DNA of 64,000 bases from Sphingomonas yabuuchiae (GCF_014199595.1 NZ_JACHNX010000007.1:1-64000), one strand, 5' to 3'; shown: positions 17,655 through 26,213, numbered from the stretch's first letter. The notes: generated by a model not told the origin, from the sequence alone. Numbers and translations are program-made.

Positions 17655-18821
17655 ATGACCGTCGCCGCCCCCATCCCCCGCCATTACGGCCTAGACTGGT
17701 TGCGGATCGGCGCCTTCGCCATCCTGATCCTCTATCATATCGGCATGGTGTTCGTGCCCTGGGGCTTTCACGTCCAGCTGGCGCGGCTGCCCTGGGTGGC
17801 GATCCCCATGCTGGCGAGCAATCCGTGGCGGCTGATGCTGCTGTTCGTCGTGTCCGGCTATGCCACGCGCGCACTGGCGGTGCGGCATCCGAGCGTCTTC
17901 AGCTTCGCGCGGGGGCGCAGCATCCGGCTGCTGGTGCCGCTGCTCTTCGGCGTCTGCGTGCTGGTGCCGCCGCAGATCTGGGCCGAGCTGGCGAGCAAAT
18001 ATGGCTATGCCGGATCCTATTGGACCTTCTGGATGCGGGACTGGCTGGGCTTTCGGGCGATCGGGGGCGTGGTGCCGACGCCCGCCTGGAATCACCTTTG
18101 GTTCGTCGGCTATCTCTGGGCCTATACCATGGCGATCGCGGTCATGCTGGCGGTCGGCCATGGCCTGGCCGGGGCAGCGCAGCGGCTGTTCGACCGCGTG
18201 TTCGGCGGATGGGGCGGCGCGGTGCTGCCGGTGGTCTGGCTGTTGCTGGTCGATATCCGGCTGTTCCCCGGCCAGTCGGAGACCCATGGTCTGTTCGACG
18301 ACTGGCTGGCGCATGCCATCTATCTCCCCGCCCTGCTCTTCGGCTTCGGCATGGCAGGGTCGGAGCGGGTGCTGGAGAGCTTCCGCCGGGGCTGGATCGT
18401 CGCCGCGCTGATCGCGCTGGCCAGCTATGCGGTCGCCGCCGGACTGGAGTGGCGCTGGCCGGGCATGGCGGGCGCGCCGCCGGGGCTGGGCATCGTCTTT
18501 GCGGGCGCGCGCGCGGTACAGGGCTGGATGGCGGTCGTCGCGCTGATCGGGGTGGCCGAACGATTCTGGAACCGCGACCATCCCTGGCGGCGGACGCTGA
18601 CCGAAGCGGTCTTCCCCTTCTATCTGATCCACCAGACGATCATCATTCTGGTCGCCTTTGCCTTGCGCGGGCTGGGCTGGCCGCTCTGGCTCGATACCAT
18701 GATCCTGATCGCGGCGACGGTGGCGGGATGCTGGGCCTTTTATCTGCTCGGGCGCAATGTCAGATGGCTGCGGCCCCTCATAGGCTTGAGGCCGGGGGAT
18801 GGCAGCAAGCCTGCGATCTGA
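17655..18821 (+). CDS. Acyltransferase family 3 membrane protein
   Basis: A 388-residue polytopic protein with about ten hydrophobic segments, typical of Acyl_transf_3 proteins (OafA, OpgC and similar) that O-acylate extracellular sugars or lipids. The N-terminal GLDWLRIGAFAILILYH carries the family arginine and helix, with the active-site histidine candidate at the end of this segment. FPFYLIHQTIII near 318-329 is the family C-terminal motif. Acetyl or succinyl groups are the usual donors; the acceptor here is unknown. It faces ispG divergently and is followed 42 bp later by the isoaspartyl peptidase gene. Confidence 0.85.
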   Translation: MTVAAPIPRHYGLDWLRIGAFAILILYHIGMVFVPWGFHVQLARLPWVAIPMLASNPWRLMLLFVVSGYATRALAVRHPSVFSFARGRSIRLLVPLLFGVCVLVPPQIWAELASKYGYAGSYWTFWMRDWLGFRAIGGVVPTPAWNHLWFVGYLWAYTMAIAVMLAVGHGLAGAAQRLFDRVFGGWGGAVLPVVWLLLVDIRLFPGQSETHGLFDDWLAHAIYLPALLFGFGMAGSERVLESFRRGWIVAALIALASYAVAAGLEWRWPGMAGAPPGLGIVFAGARAVQGWMAVVALIGVAERFWNRDHPWRRTLTEAVFPFYLIHQTIIILVAFALRGLGWPLWLDTMILIAATVAGCWAFYLLGRNVRWLRPLIGLRPGDGSKPAI

Positions 18822-18863
18822 TAGGGGCGCGGGCGTTTCCCTGACAGTTTCGGAGTTTCGCCC

Positions 18864-19790
18864 ATGTCCCCATCCTGGTCGCTGGTCATCCATGGCGGCG
18901 CGGGCCGGATCACCCGTGATGTCCTGACGCCCGAACAGGATGCAGGCGCCCGCGCCGGGCTGGACGCCGCGCTCAAGGCCGGGTCGGCGGTGCTGGCCGA
19001 TGGCGGCGGCGCGCTGGACGCGGTCGAGGCGGCGGTGCGCGTGCTGGAGGACGATCCGCATTTCAACGCCGGGCGCGGGGCCTGCTTCACGCGCGAGGGG
19101 ACCAACGAACTCGACGCCGCGATCATGGACGGGCGCGACCGGCGTGCCGGATCGGTCGCGGGGGTGACTCGCACCCGCAATCCGGTGTCGCTCGCCCGCA
19201 AGGTCATGGAGGCGAGCCCGCATGTCCTGCTCGCCGGATCGGGCGCGGATCGCTTCTCGGTGGAACAGGGGCTGGAGCAGGTCGACCCCAGCTGGTTCCA
19301 CACCGACGAGCGGCGGCGCCAGCTCGACGAACTCCTCTCCCGCAACGCCGACGCCTTCGACAGCGACATGAAATACGGCACGGTCGGCGCGGTCGCCTGC
19401 GACACCCAGGGCCATGTCGCCACCGCCACCTCGACCGGGGGCGTGACCGGCAAGCGCTGGGGACGGATCGGTGACTCGCCCTTGATCGGCGCGGGCACCT
19501 ATGCTGACGACCGGGCCTGCGCGGTGTCGTGCACCGGATCGGGCGAGGTCTTCATCCGGGTCGGCGTCGGGCATGAGATCGCCGCGCGTCGCCGCTTCAC
19601 CGGCGAGGATATCCAGACCGCCGCCGACACCGTGCTGGCCGAGGTCAAGGCGTTGGGCGGCACCGGCGGCACCATCGTCGCGGCACCCGACGGCGCCATC
19701 GCGTGGAGCCTGACGACGGCGGGCATGTATCGCGGCCGGGCGACTTCGGCGGGCGAACATCGGGTGGCGATCTATGCCGACGAGGGATAA
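18864..19790 (+). CDS. Isoaspartyl peptidase / L-asparaginase (Ntn hydrolase)
   Basis: A 308-residue member of the asparaginase 2 family, made as a precursor that cleaves itself into alpha and beta subunits. The nucleophile Thr173 begins the beta chain in YGTVGAVACD. GDSPLIGAGTYAD at 203-215 forms the substrate site, and the N-terminal IHGGAG is typical. It hydrolyses beta-aspartyl peptides arising from protein ageing, and asparagine. No signal peptide is seen, so it is cytoplasmic. It stands upstream of the S1/P1 nuclease gene with a 10-bp gap (19790 to 19801), probably in one transcript. Confidence 0.93.
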   Translation: MSPSWSLVIHGGAGRITRDVLTPEQDAGARAGLDAALKAGSAVLADGGGALDAVEAAVRVLEDDPHFNAGRGACFTREGTNELDAAIMDGRDRRAGSVAGVTRTRNPVSLARKVMEASPHVLLAGSGADRFSVEQGLEQVDPSWFHTDERRRQLDELLSRNADAFDSDMKYGTVGAVACDTQGHVATATSTGGVTGKRWGRIGDSPLIGAGTYADDRACAVSCTGSGEVFIRVGVGHEIAARRRFTGEDIQTAADTVLAEVKALGGTGGTIVAAPDGAIAWSLTTAGMYRGRATSAGEHRVAIYADEG

Positions 19791-19800
19791 AGGGCGCGCT

Positions 19801-20673
19801 ATGAAGCACTTGCGTATCCTCCTCGGGATGCTGGCGGGCCTGTTCGCCAGCCTGTCCCTCGCCTCCCCCGCCGCCGCCTATTGGGAATATGGCCACGAGA
19901 CCGTCGCGGCCATCGCCTGGGCGAACATCACCCCGCATGCCCGCGCCGAGATCCGCCAGATTCTGCGCGCCCAAGCCCAGCTCGACACGCCGACCTGTCC
20001 GGTCCGGACGATCGAGGAGGCCAGCGTCTGGCCCGATTGCGTCAAGCCGCTGAAGGACGAAAACGGCAAGTCGCGCTTCGGCTATGCCTATGTCTGGCAC
20101 TATCAGAATATCGACATCTGCCAGCCCTTCCGCCTGCCCCCGGCCTGCGACACGGGCGACTGCGTGTCGGCACAGATTCCCCGCCAGCTCGCCATCCTGA
20201 AAAACAGGCATGCGGGCGCGAAGGAGCGGGTGATGGCGCTGGCCTTTCTGGTCCATTTCGTCGGCGACCTGCACCAGCCGCTCCACGCGGGGGACAAGAG
20301 CGACAAGGGCGGCAACGACACCCGTGTCGACTATGGCACCTATGCGACGCCCCGCCTGAACCTGCATTCGATCTGGGACGGCCTGCTTGCCGAGCGGGCG
20401 ATCTCGACCCCGCCCAAGCTGGTCCGCGCCTATCCGGCGGCCGAGCGGCGGCGCGAGTCGGCGGGCGATGTGACGGCGTGGAGCCGCGAGAACTGGGCCA
20501 TCGCCAAGCGCGCCTATGCCGCCGCGATGGGGGGCGATCCGTGCCGGCCGACACCGGCCCATATGACGATGGATGAAGCCGCGATCCGCGAAATGGCACC
20601 AGTCGAGCGCGAGCAGGTGAAGCGTGGCGGGCTGCGGCTGGCCAGGCTGCTGAACAGCGCGTTCAAGTCCTGA
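19801..20673 (+). CDS. S1/P1-family nuclease (secreted)
   Basis: A 290-residue zinc nuclease of the S1/P1 family. A signal peptide ends in ASPAAA, leaving YWEYGHE at the mature N-terminus, where the tryptophan and histidine are zinc ligands. Further ligands lie in HYQNID, FLVHFVGDLHQPLHAGD (FVGDLHQPLH near 150-159) and the NLHSIWD segment. It would degrade single-stranded DNA or RNA, or 3'-nucleotides, outside the cytoplasm. The ATG at 19801 starts the signal peptide; the longer frame from 19774 overlaps the previous gene. The stop is followed within five bases by a palindromic repeat. Confidence 0.93.
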   Translation: MKHLRILLGMLAGLFASLSLASPAAAYWEYGHETVAAIAWANITPHARAEIRQILRAQAQLDTPTCPVRTIEEASVWPDCVKPLKDENGKSRFGYAYVWHYQNIDICQPFRLPPACDTGDCVSAQIPRQLAILKNRHAGAKERVMALAFLVHFVGDLHQPLHAGDKSDKGGNDTRVDYGTYATPRLNLHSIWDGLLAERAISTPPKLVRAYPAAERRRESAGDVTAWSRENWAIAKRAYAAAMGGDPCRPTPAHMTMDEAAIREMAPVEREQVKRGGLRLARLLNSAFKS

Positions 20674-20677
20674 TCCA

Positions 20678-20836
20678 ATCCTCCCCAAGCTCTGCTTGGG
20701 GAGGGGGACCACCGCAAAGCGGTGGTGGAGGGGCAGGGACGGACCGGCCTGCCCTCTCTCATCGCCCTGACGGGCGACGCCCCTCCACCATGTCCTTCGG
20801 ACATGGTCCCCATCCCCATCAAAGATGGGGAGGAGT
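20678..20836. repeat. Palindromic intergenic repeat, kind B (nuclease-pal junction)
   Basis: This unit lies between convergent genes. The left hairpin CCTCCCCAAGC...GCTTGGGGAGG is followed by GACCACCGCAAAGCGGTGGTGG. After a central part comes the mirror CCCCTCCACCATGTCC with GGACATGG and a final CCCATC...GATGGGGAGGA hairpin. It ends three bases before the pal stop codon and starts five bases after the nuclease stop. Confidence 0.8.
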
Positions 20837-20838
20837 AT

Positions 20839-21363
20839 TTAGCTCAGCACCACCGTCACGGCGCGACGATTCTCGGCATAGCTGGCTTCGTCCGAACCCA
20901 ACGCGACCGGACGTTCCTTGCCATAGCTGATGACGTTCATCCGCTCCGGCGAAACACCGCGCGCCGCCAGATAGTTCTTCGCGGCGTTGGCGCGACGATC
21001 ACCCAGGGCGAGATTATATTCGCGGGTACCGCGCTCGTCGCAATGCCCCTCGATGGTGATGCGGACATTGGGATAGCGCGCCAGCCACTGCGCCTGGCTG
21101 TCCAGGATCGCGCGCGACTGGGGATCGATGTCATATTGGTCGAGCCCGAAATGGATCGTGTTCGACGTCACCGAGCGCTTGAAGTCGGCGTCCGAGCCGG
21201 GAACGATCGCGCCGTCCGGGTTGGTGTTCGCACCCGCATTGGGATCGACGCCATTGCCCTGGCTGACCGGCGCGGGCGGCAGCACTTCGGGGCGCTTCTT
21301 GGCGCAGCCCGCCATGGCGATCGCCATGGTGGCGACGACGAGCGTGGTCTTGATCTTGGTCAT
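20839..21363 (-). CDS. pal: Peptidoglycan-associated lipoprotein Pal
   Basis: A 174-residue outer-membrane lipoprotein that ties the outer membrane to peptidoglycan and to the Tol proteins. A lipobox AMAGC places the lipidated Cys at residue 20. An OmpA-like domain (about 70-174) carries ITIEGHCDERGTREYNLALG, whose Asp and Arg bind diaminopimelate, and RRAVTVVL at the end. It closes the minus-strand ybgC-tolQRAB-pal cluster, 44 bp after tolB. The Tol-Pal machine acts at constriction during division. Confidence 0.96.
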   Translation of the reverse strand: MTKIKTTLVVATMAIAMAGCAKKRPEVLPPAPVSQGNGVDPNAGANTNPDGAIVPGSDADFKRSVTSNTIHFGLDQYDIDPQSRAILDSQAQWLARYPNVRITIEGHCDERGTREYNLALGDRRANAAKNYLAARGVSPERMNVISYGKERPVALGSDEASYAENRRAVTVVLS

Positions 21364-21407
21364 CGGACTCTCAACTCCCTACAGATTGGTGGAACCCCCA
21401 AAACAAT

Positions 21408-22817
21408 TTACTGGCGCAGCGGCCCCCAGGCGGGGTCCGACCCGTCGAGCGGCGTCGGAATACGACGCTCGTTCACGCCGGTCAGGTCGACCATCCATAC
21501 ATCCGCTTTGCCCGACGACCCCTGCGTCGAGCGCTGGAAGGTGATGACGCGACCATTGGGCGACCAGCTCGGCCCCTCGTCCTGCCAGCTGTTGGTCAGC
21601 AGCTTTTCGCCGCCGCCCGACGGGTTCATGATGCCGATCCGGAACGCCCCGCCCAGCTTGGTGAAGGCGATCAGGTCGCCGCGCGGGCTCCAGACCGGCG
21701 TCGCATAGCGCCCGCCGCCGAAGCTGATCCGCTGCTGGTTCGAACCATCGGCGTTCATGACGTAGATTTGCTGCCCGCCGGACCGATCGCTCTCGAACAC
21801 GATCTTCGAACCATCGGGGGAATAGCTGCCGCCGGTATCGATCCCCGGCGCATTCGTCAGCCGCTGCGGCGAGCCGCCTTGCGACGACACGCGGTAGATA
21901 TCGGTATTGCCGCCCTGCGCCATCGAAAACAGGATCCAGCGGCCATCGGGCGAGAAGCGCGGTGCGAAGGTCGTCGCGGCATTCTGCACCACCAGGCGCT
22001 GCCGCCCGGTGCCGATGTCATAGACATAGATGGCGGGCCGCTTGTCGATATAGGACATATAGACGATCGACTGCTGGTTCGGCGCGAAGCGCGGGGTCAG
22101 CACGATCGACTGGCCGTTGGTCAGGAAACGATGGTTCGCGCCGTCCTGGTCCATGACCGCCAGCCGCTTGATGCGACGCGCCTTGGGCCCGGTTTCCGAG
22201 ACATAGGTGATGCGGCTGTCGAAATAGGGGCCTTCGCCGGTCAGCTTGGTATAGATGGTGTCGGCGCATTTGTGCGCCGCACGCCGCCAGTCGCCCGGCG
22301 ACACGACAAAGCCCTGCCGGGCCAGCTCGCTCTTGGCCAGCACGTCATAGAGATAGCAGCCGACCGTCAGCGTCCCGTCGCCATTGGCGCGGACATAGCC
22401 CTGGACCAGCGCCTGCGCGCCGGTGCCGTTCCAATAGTCGAAGGCGGGCGCCGTCACTTCCGGGAAAGACACGGTGCGCAGTTGCGCGGGCGGGATCGGC
22501 GTGAACAGCCCCGAATTGCGCAGGTCGTTGACGATGATCTCGGACAGCTTCTGCCCCACCACGTCGGTGGTGCCCGCCGGAGTCTGCACCACCGCGCTGG
22601 TCGGCATCGCCGGAACAGCGATCGGCATCGGCGCGGAAATACCGCCCTCGACATCGACGACCAGCCCTTCCTGACCGTTGGCAGGCTGGGCGGCGGGCTG
22701 CTGCCCGGCGGCGGGAGCGGCCTGATCCTGGGTTGCGGGCGCGGGCACATCCTGTGCCCCCACAGCGCTGGCCGCCAGCGCCAAGGTGAGCGGAAGAGTC
22801 AGCAGGGAACGGGGCAT
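21408..22817 (-). CDS. tolB: Tol-Pal periplasmic protein TolB
   Basis: A 469-residue periplasmic protein with a signal peptide (cut near VGAQ), an N-terminal alpha/beta domain (residues about 60-190) and a six-bladed propeller. The blades are marked by repeats such as SPDGRWILFS, SPDGSKIVFESDRSG and SPRGDLIAFTKLGG. It binds Pal and TolA. I took the ATG at 22817, which has GAGG about nine bases upstream. ATG codons at 22826 and 22823, and a TTG at 22832, are also in frame and only two bases or less from tolA. It forms part of the tol operon. Confidence 0.94.
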   Translation of the reverse strand: MPRSLLTLPLTLALAASAVGAQDVPAPATQDQAAPAAGQQPAAQPANGQEGLVVDVEGGISAPMPIAVPAMPTSAVVQTPAGTTDVVGQKLSEIIVNDLRNSGLFTPIPPAQLRTVSFPEVTAPAFDYWNGTGAQALVQGYVRANGDGTLTVGCYLYDVLAKSELARQGFVVSPGDWRRAAHKCADTIYTKLTGEGPYFDSRITYVSETGPKARRIKRLAVMDQDGANHRFLTNGQSIVLTPRFAPNQQSIVYMSYIDKRPAIYVYDIGTGRQRLVVQNAATTFAPRFSPDGRWILFSMAQGGNTDIYRVSSQGGSPQRLTNAPGIDTGGSYSPDGSKIVFESDRSGGQQIYVMNADGSNQQRISFGGGRYATPVWSPRGDLIAFTKLGGAFRIGIMNPSGGGEKLLTNSWQDEGPSWSPNGRVITFQRSTQGSSGKADVWMVDLTGVNERRIPTPLDGSDPAWGPLRQ

Positions 22818-22828
22818 AAGCATCATCC

Positions 22829-23851
22829 TCAACCCGGAAGTTTGTAGCGCAGCGTGATGTTCCGCCAGCCATTGGGAATGTCGTACAGTTCCTGCGGAAG
22901 CCCCCGCAGCGGCGAGCAGCCCTTGAACGTCGCGATCGCCAGCGCGTCGACGCGGTCGACATAGCGGTCATTCTCGCCGTCGACGCCGGTATGACCGACG
23001 ACGCGCGGTTCGGAGGCCAGGCTGCCGTCGCGGTTGATGTGCAGGTTGATCGCGACGCGGATCTTCTCGGCGCCCGGTCCCGGCGTCACCTGTCTATTGG
23101 CGCAGGGTTGGACCTGCCGCTGGATCGCCGAGGCGATATTGGCCAGCTGCTGCGCGCCCATCTTCGCGGCGGGCGCCGCCTCGGACTTGGAGGGCGACGG
23201 ATCGGGCGACAGGCCCTTCAGGAAATTGTCGCCCAGACGCGATCCGCGCGGCTTGGCCGTGGTCGCCGTCTGGCTCTGGCCGCTGCCCCGCGCCGGGGTG
23301 GAGGGCTTGGCGGTGGAGGGCCTGGCCGCCGGGCTGGGCTTGGCCGGAGCGGCGGGCGCGGGCTTGGCCTCGCGTACCGGCTTGGCCGGGGCGGGCTTGG
23401 CGGGCGCGGGCTTTGGTTTCGGCTGGGGCTTGGGCTGCGGCTGGGGCTTTTCCGCCGGTTTGGGCTGGGGCTTCGGCTGCGGCTTGGGTTCCGGGCGCGG
23501 CTGGGGCTTGGCCGGTTCGGGTTTGGGCTGGGGTTTGGGTTGCGGCTGAGGTTTCGGCTGCGGCGCCGGGGGCGGCGGTGCGGGCTGGGGCTCGGGTTCG
23601 GCCTCCACTGGCTCGGGCGGCGCGGCGTCCTCGGGCAGTCCTTCCTCGGGCGCGATCGACTGGGCGGCCTGCTCGTTGGGGTTGGGCGACGCGGCTTCCA
23701 GCGCGACGTCCTTGACCAGCGAGATGTCGATCGGCGTGACCTTCAGCTTTTCCGGGTTCGGCGTCGACAGAAAGCCGACCGACAACAGGCCGAACAGGAC
23801 GATATGTCCTGCGACCGCAATCGCCAGTCCGGTCCGTTCCCCACGCTCCAT
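22829..23851 (-). CDS. tolA: TolA-type energy transducer with proline-rich spacer
   Basis: A 340-residue inner-membrane protein bridging TolQR and the outer-membrane Pal/TolB. The single helix is at residues 9-28. A long Pro/Lys spacer (about 88-172) is built of PQPKP-type repeats, where E. coli TolA has an alanine-rich helix. The C-terminal domain (about 230-340) keeps two cysteines (Cys250 and the Cys in FKGCSPLRG), as TolA domain III does. The ATG overlaps the tolR stop by one base. The position between tolR and tolB secures the name, since similar spacers occur in TonB proteins. Confidence 0.9.
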   Translation of the reverse strand: MERGERTGLAIAVAGHIVLFGLLSVGFLSTPNPEKLKVTPIDISLVKDVALEAASPNPNEQAAQSIAPEEGLPEDAAPPEPVEAEPEPQPAPPPPAPQPKPQPQPKPQPKPEPAKPQPRPEPKPQPKPQPKPAEKPQPQPKPQPKPKPAPAKPAPAKPVREAKPAPAAPAKPSPAARPSTAKPSTPARGSGQSQTATTAKPRGSRLGDNFLKGLSPDPSPSKSEAAPAAKMGAQQLANIASAIQRQVQPCANRQVTPGPGAEKIRVAINLHINRDGSLASEPRVVGHTGVDGENDRYVDRVDALAIATFKGCSPLRGLPQELYDIPNGWRNITLRYKLPG

Positions 23852-24309
23852 CAGCGAGCGCCCGCTCCCTGGGACGGTCCGCCCTCCACGGTGACCAGCG
23901 ACACGCGGTTCAGCCCGGCGCGGTTCAGCTCGCCCATCACCCGCATCACCCGGCCATAATCCAGCGCGCGGTCGGCGCGCAGATAGACCTGCGGCACCTG
24001 TCCGTCCGGCCCCTTGCGTGCCGCGATGGCGTCCAGCCTGGCGGGCAGATCGCCTTCGGTGATCTCGTCATCGTTCAGGAACATGCGCCCCTGTTCGTCG
24101 ATCGCAATCTGTTCGGGCTTTTGTTCCTGGTCCAGCGCCTTGGCGCGGCTGTCGGGCAGGTTCACCGGCACGCCGCTGGTCAACAGCGGCGCGGTCACCA
24201 TGAAGATGATCAGCAGCACCAGCATCACGTCGACCAGCGGCGTCACGTTGATGTCCGCCATCGGCGCGCGGCGGCCCCGACCGGAGCGGGAGGGAAGGTT
24301 CATGGCCAT
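23851..24309 (-). CDS. tolR: Tol system proton-channel subunit TolR (ExbD family)
   Basis: A 152-residue protein with one membrane helix (about residues 27-46) carrying the functional aspartate in INVTPLVDVMLVLLIIFMVT, and a periplasmic domain ending LNRVSLVTVE. With TolQ it forms the proton-driven motor that energises TolA. The start at 24309 has AAAGGG eight bases upstream; an in-frame ATG at 24303 is possible. It follows tolQ after 13 bp and overlaps tolA by one base, giving a tight operon. Confidence 0.95.
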   Translation of the reverse strand: MAMNLPSRSGRGRRAPMADINVTPLVDVMLVLLIIFMVTAPLLTSGVPVNLPDSRAKALDQEQKPEQIAIDEQGRMFLNDDEITEGDLPARLDAIAARKGPDGQVPQVYLRADRALDYGRVMRVMGELNRAGLNRVSLVTVEGGPSQGAGAR

Positions 24310-24322
24310 CGCCGCTACCCTT

Positions 24323-25015
24323 TCAACGCGCCTGGTCGAGCTGGCGGCTGAGCGTAGTGTGGAAGCCGTCGGCGAAGCGGTTCAGCGACGCCTCCACCCG
24401 GTTCACGCCGTGGCTGAAGCGGTTGTACGCGATCACCGCCGGGATGGCGGCGAACAGGCCGATCGCGGTGGCGAACAGCGCCTCCGAAATGCCCGGCGCC
24501 ACGACCGCCAGCGAGGTGTTCTGCGCCTGTGCGATGCCGGTGAAGCTACGCATGATGCCCCAGACGGTGCCGAACAGCCCCACGAACGGCGCGACCGAGC
24601 CGACCGTCGCCAGCACGTTCAGCCGGTCCGACAGCTTGTCGATCTCGCCCGCCACGGCCGATCCCATCGCGGTCGCCAGGCGCTCGCGCGTGCCGTCGCG
24701 GTCGATATGCCCGCCGGCGGTCGAGCGCCGCCATTCCTGCACGCCCGCTGAAAACACCCGAGCGGAGGGCAGTTCATTGTCCTGCTCCATCCGGTGAAAG
24801 GCATCGATATCCTCGGCCTTCCAGAAATCGCGCTCGAACCGGGTCATGCCCTTCTTCGTGCGCGCCAGCTTGCGCGAGAAGGCGACGATGATCGCCCAGG
24901 TCCAGATGCTGGCGAGCAGCAGGCCGATCATCACGAACTTCACCACCCAGTCGGCGTGGATGAACAGCGCGACGGGCGACAAACTGGCGGCATCCATGTT
25001 GAAGACGGGATTCAT
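24323..25015 (-). CDS. tolQ: Tol system proton-channel subunit TolQ (ExbB family)
   Basis: A 230-residue inner-membrane protein with three helices (about 22-45, 140-163 and 172-195) and a large cytoplasmic loop, the TolQ/ExbB layout. The family block TVGSVAPFVGLFGTVWGIM is intact, followed by APGISEALFATAIGLFAAIPA. The ATG at 25015 overlaps the ybgC stop by four bases. An upstream frame to 25150 lies within ybgC and is rejected. It is the motor partner of TolR. Confidence 0.96.
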   Translation of the reverse strand: MNPVFNMDAASLSPVALFIHADWVVKFVMIGLLLASIWTWAIIVAFSRKLARTKKGMTRFERDFWKAEDIDAFHRMEQDNELPSARVFSAGVQEWRRSTAGGHIDRDGTRERLATAMGSAVAGEIDKLSDRLNVLATVGSVAPFVGLFGTVWGIMRSFTGIAQAQNTSLAVVAPGISEALFATAIGLFAAIPAVIAYNRFSHGVNRVEASLNRFADGFHTTLSRQLDQAR

Positions 25016-25482
25016 GGGTGTTGGGTGTCCCCTTGCCAGACAAGGCGTTGGTAGATGGCGATCCAGTCGGCGGGCTGCCGACGCGGGCGACCGTTCGGGC
25101 CGACCCACGCAACGGTCACGCGCGCGTCGGTCAGCTTGACCGCCCCGCACCTGACTGTCTGATGAATGACGACGCGCACCGCACTGACCTCGATCAGTCG
25201 GGATGTGACGACTAGGTCGTCGTCGAGCCGCGCGGAGGCGGCATAGCGGAGGGCGATATCGGTGACGGCATAGGCGCCCTGCCCCGCCTCATGCGCGCCG
25301 CGCTGGTCGATCCCGGCTGTCCGCAACATGTCGGAGCGGGCGCGCTCCATATAGCGCAGGTAATTGGCGTGATAGACCACGCCCGACAGATCGGTATCCT
25401 CGAAATAGACACGCACCGCAAAGCGATGCTCATGCCCCTCGAAGCGGCCGCCCTTCGGCTGGTCTTCTCCCGTCACCGTCAT
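25012..25482 (-). CDS. ybgC: Tol-Pal system-associated acyl-CoA thioesterase YbgC
   Basis: A 156-residue hotdog-fold thioesterase. The active-site block is DTDLSGVVYHANYLRYMER, with catalytic Asp31 and YHANY as the helix start. Members hydrolyse short or long acyl-CoA or acyl-ACP and are encoded at the head of tol clusters. The role with Tol-Pal is thought to concern envelope phospholipids, and this is not settled. The ATG is at 25482. A 98-bp gap separates it from the divergent membrane-protein gene, so both promoters must lie there. Confidence 0.94.
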   Translation of the reverse strand: MTVTGEDQPKGGRFEGHEHRFAVRVYFEDTDLSGVVYHANYLRYMERARSDMLRTAGIDQRGAHEAGQGAYAVTDIALRYAASARLDDDLVVTSRLIEVSAVRVVIHQTVRCGAVKLTDARVTVAWVGPNGRPRRQPADWIAIYQRLVWQGDTQHP

Positions 25483-25538
25483 GGTGACTGCCCGTTAACC
25501 CATCCGTCCGAGCGAAGGAAGGCACTTGCGCGCCTGTT

Positions 25539-25566
25539 ACCTACAGGTTACATGACACCTATAGGT
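25539..25566. promoter_or_regulatory. Tandem palindromic operators ACCTAYAGGT
   Basis: ACCTACAGGT (25539-25548) and the perfect palindrome ACCTATAGGT (25557-25566) are spaced 18 bp centre to centre, and each is followed by TTACA. The second ends five bases before the GGAGG ribosome site of the membrane-protein gene (25571-25575). The arrangement fits a dimeric repressor binding two adjacent sites over the promoter or start of the downstream two-gene unit. The XRE protein encoded next is the obvious candidate. Confidence 0.65.
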
Positions 25567-25580
25567 TACAGGAGGTTGTG

Positions 25581-26003
25581 ATGAATCTGGTGGAAAAGGC
25601 GGAACAACGCAGTCGGTTGCGGGCGGCGCTATTCTACGCGCTGGCGACGATATTGCCGCTGATGACGATCCTGGCGTTGGCGGGACCCGGTGAATCCACG
25701 ACCCGGCTTCTGCTCTGGCTGCTCATAATCGGGCTGGCCGCCTTGAACCTCAGTAGCCTCCCGTTTCGCTGGAGCCGGTGTGGACCGGTATCCCGTCTCA
25801 TGAATGACGAGACGACCAAGGATCACCGGCGATCAAGTTTTGCCGCCGGCTTTTGGGCAATGATCCTGTCGGCGGCGACGACCATGGTGGTGGCGACCTT
25901 CCAACCATTGGGTGCTGCGGCCCTGGGCCGAATCACGATCACCGCCGGGCTTACCGCTGCGCTCATCGCCTTTGCCACATTGGAACTGCGCGCCAGCCGA
26001 TGA
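25581..26003 (+). CDS. Four-helix membrane protein paired with an XRE regulator
   Basis: A 140-residue protein with four hydrophobic segments (about 16-35, 42-60, 88-107 and 112-132) and short charged loops. The family is not recognised. The ATG at 25581 has a near-perfect GGAGG 6-10 bases upstream; a GTG one codon earlier is less likely. The stop overlaps the ATG of a 68-residue XRE regulator (ATGA). Such membrane protein plus small XRE pairs occur in bacteria and archaea, often as accessory regulatory modules. Two palindromes stand directly before this gene. A role as sensor or anti-repressor is only inference. Confidence 0.7.
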   Translation: MNLVEKAEQRSRLRAALFYALATILPLMTILALAGPGESTTRLLLWLLIIGLAALNLSSLPFRWSRCGPVSRLMNDETTKDHRRSSFAAGFWAMILSAATTMVVATFQPLGAAALGRITITAGLTAALIAFATLELRASR

Positions 26004-26206
26004 ACGAGACGCTTTGCAACGACTTGAAGGCCGCGCGCGAAGCCGTCGGGCTGACCCAAGGCGCACTCGCCGAGGCGATCGGGGTCAGCCGCAAGACGAT
26101 CAACACGGTGGAGAATGGCGTCTTCCAGCCCTCGACCCTGCTCGCACTCAAGCTGGCGCGGGCTTTGGGCCGACCGGTCGAATCGCTGTTCTGGATCGCG
26201 GACTGA
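26000..26206 (+). CDS. Small XRE-family transcriptional regulator (YgzD/YozG-like)
   Basis: A 68-residue helix-turn-helix protein that is little more than the DNA-binding domain. The HTH lies at about residues 18-40 (LTQGALAEAIGVSRKTINTVE), with the family tail PSTLLALKLARALGRPVESLF. It would bind as a dimer. It is translationally coupled to the membrane-protein gene and probably represses its own operon through the two ACCTAYAGGT sites at 25539-25566. The palindrome symmetry and position support this but it is not shown. The convergent lipoprotein gene ends eight bases downstream. Confidence 0.85.
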   Translation: MNETLCNDLKAAREAVGLTQGALAEAIGVSRKTINTVENGVFQPSTLLALKLARALGRPVESLFWIAD

Positions 26207-26213
26207 TCCGGGC

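Noticed and set aside
17691..19760. 689-codon minus-strand frame
   Set aside because: It is antisense to the acyltransferase and isoaspartyl peptidase genes, both with clear motifs.
22991..23959. Gly/Leu-rich plus-strand frame that could look like a repeat protein
   Set aside because: It is the antisense image of the PQPKP spacer of tolA.
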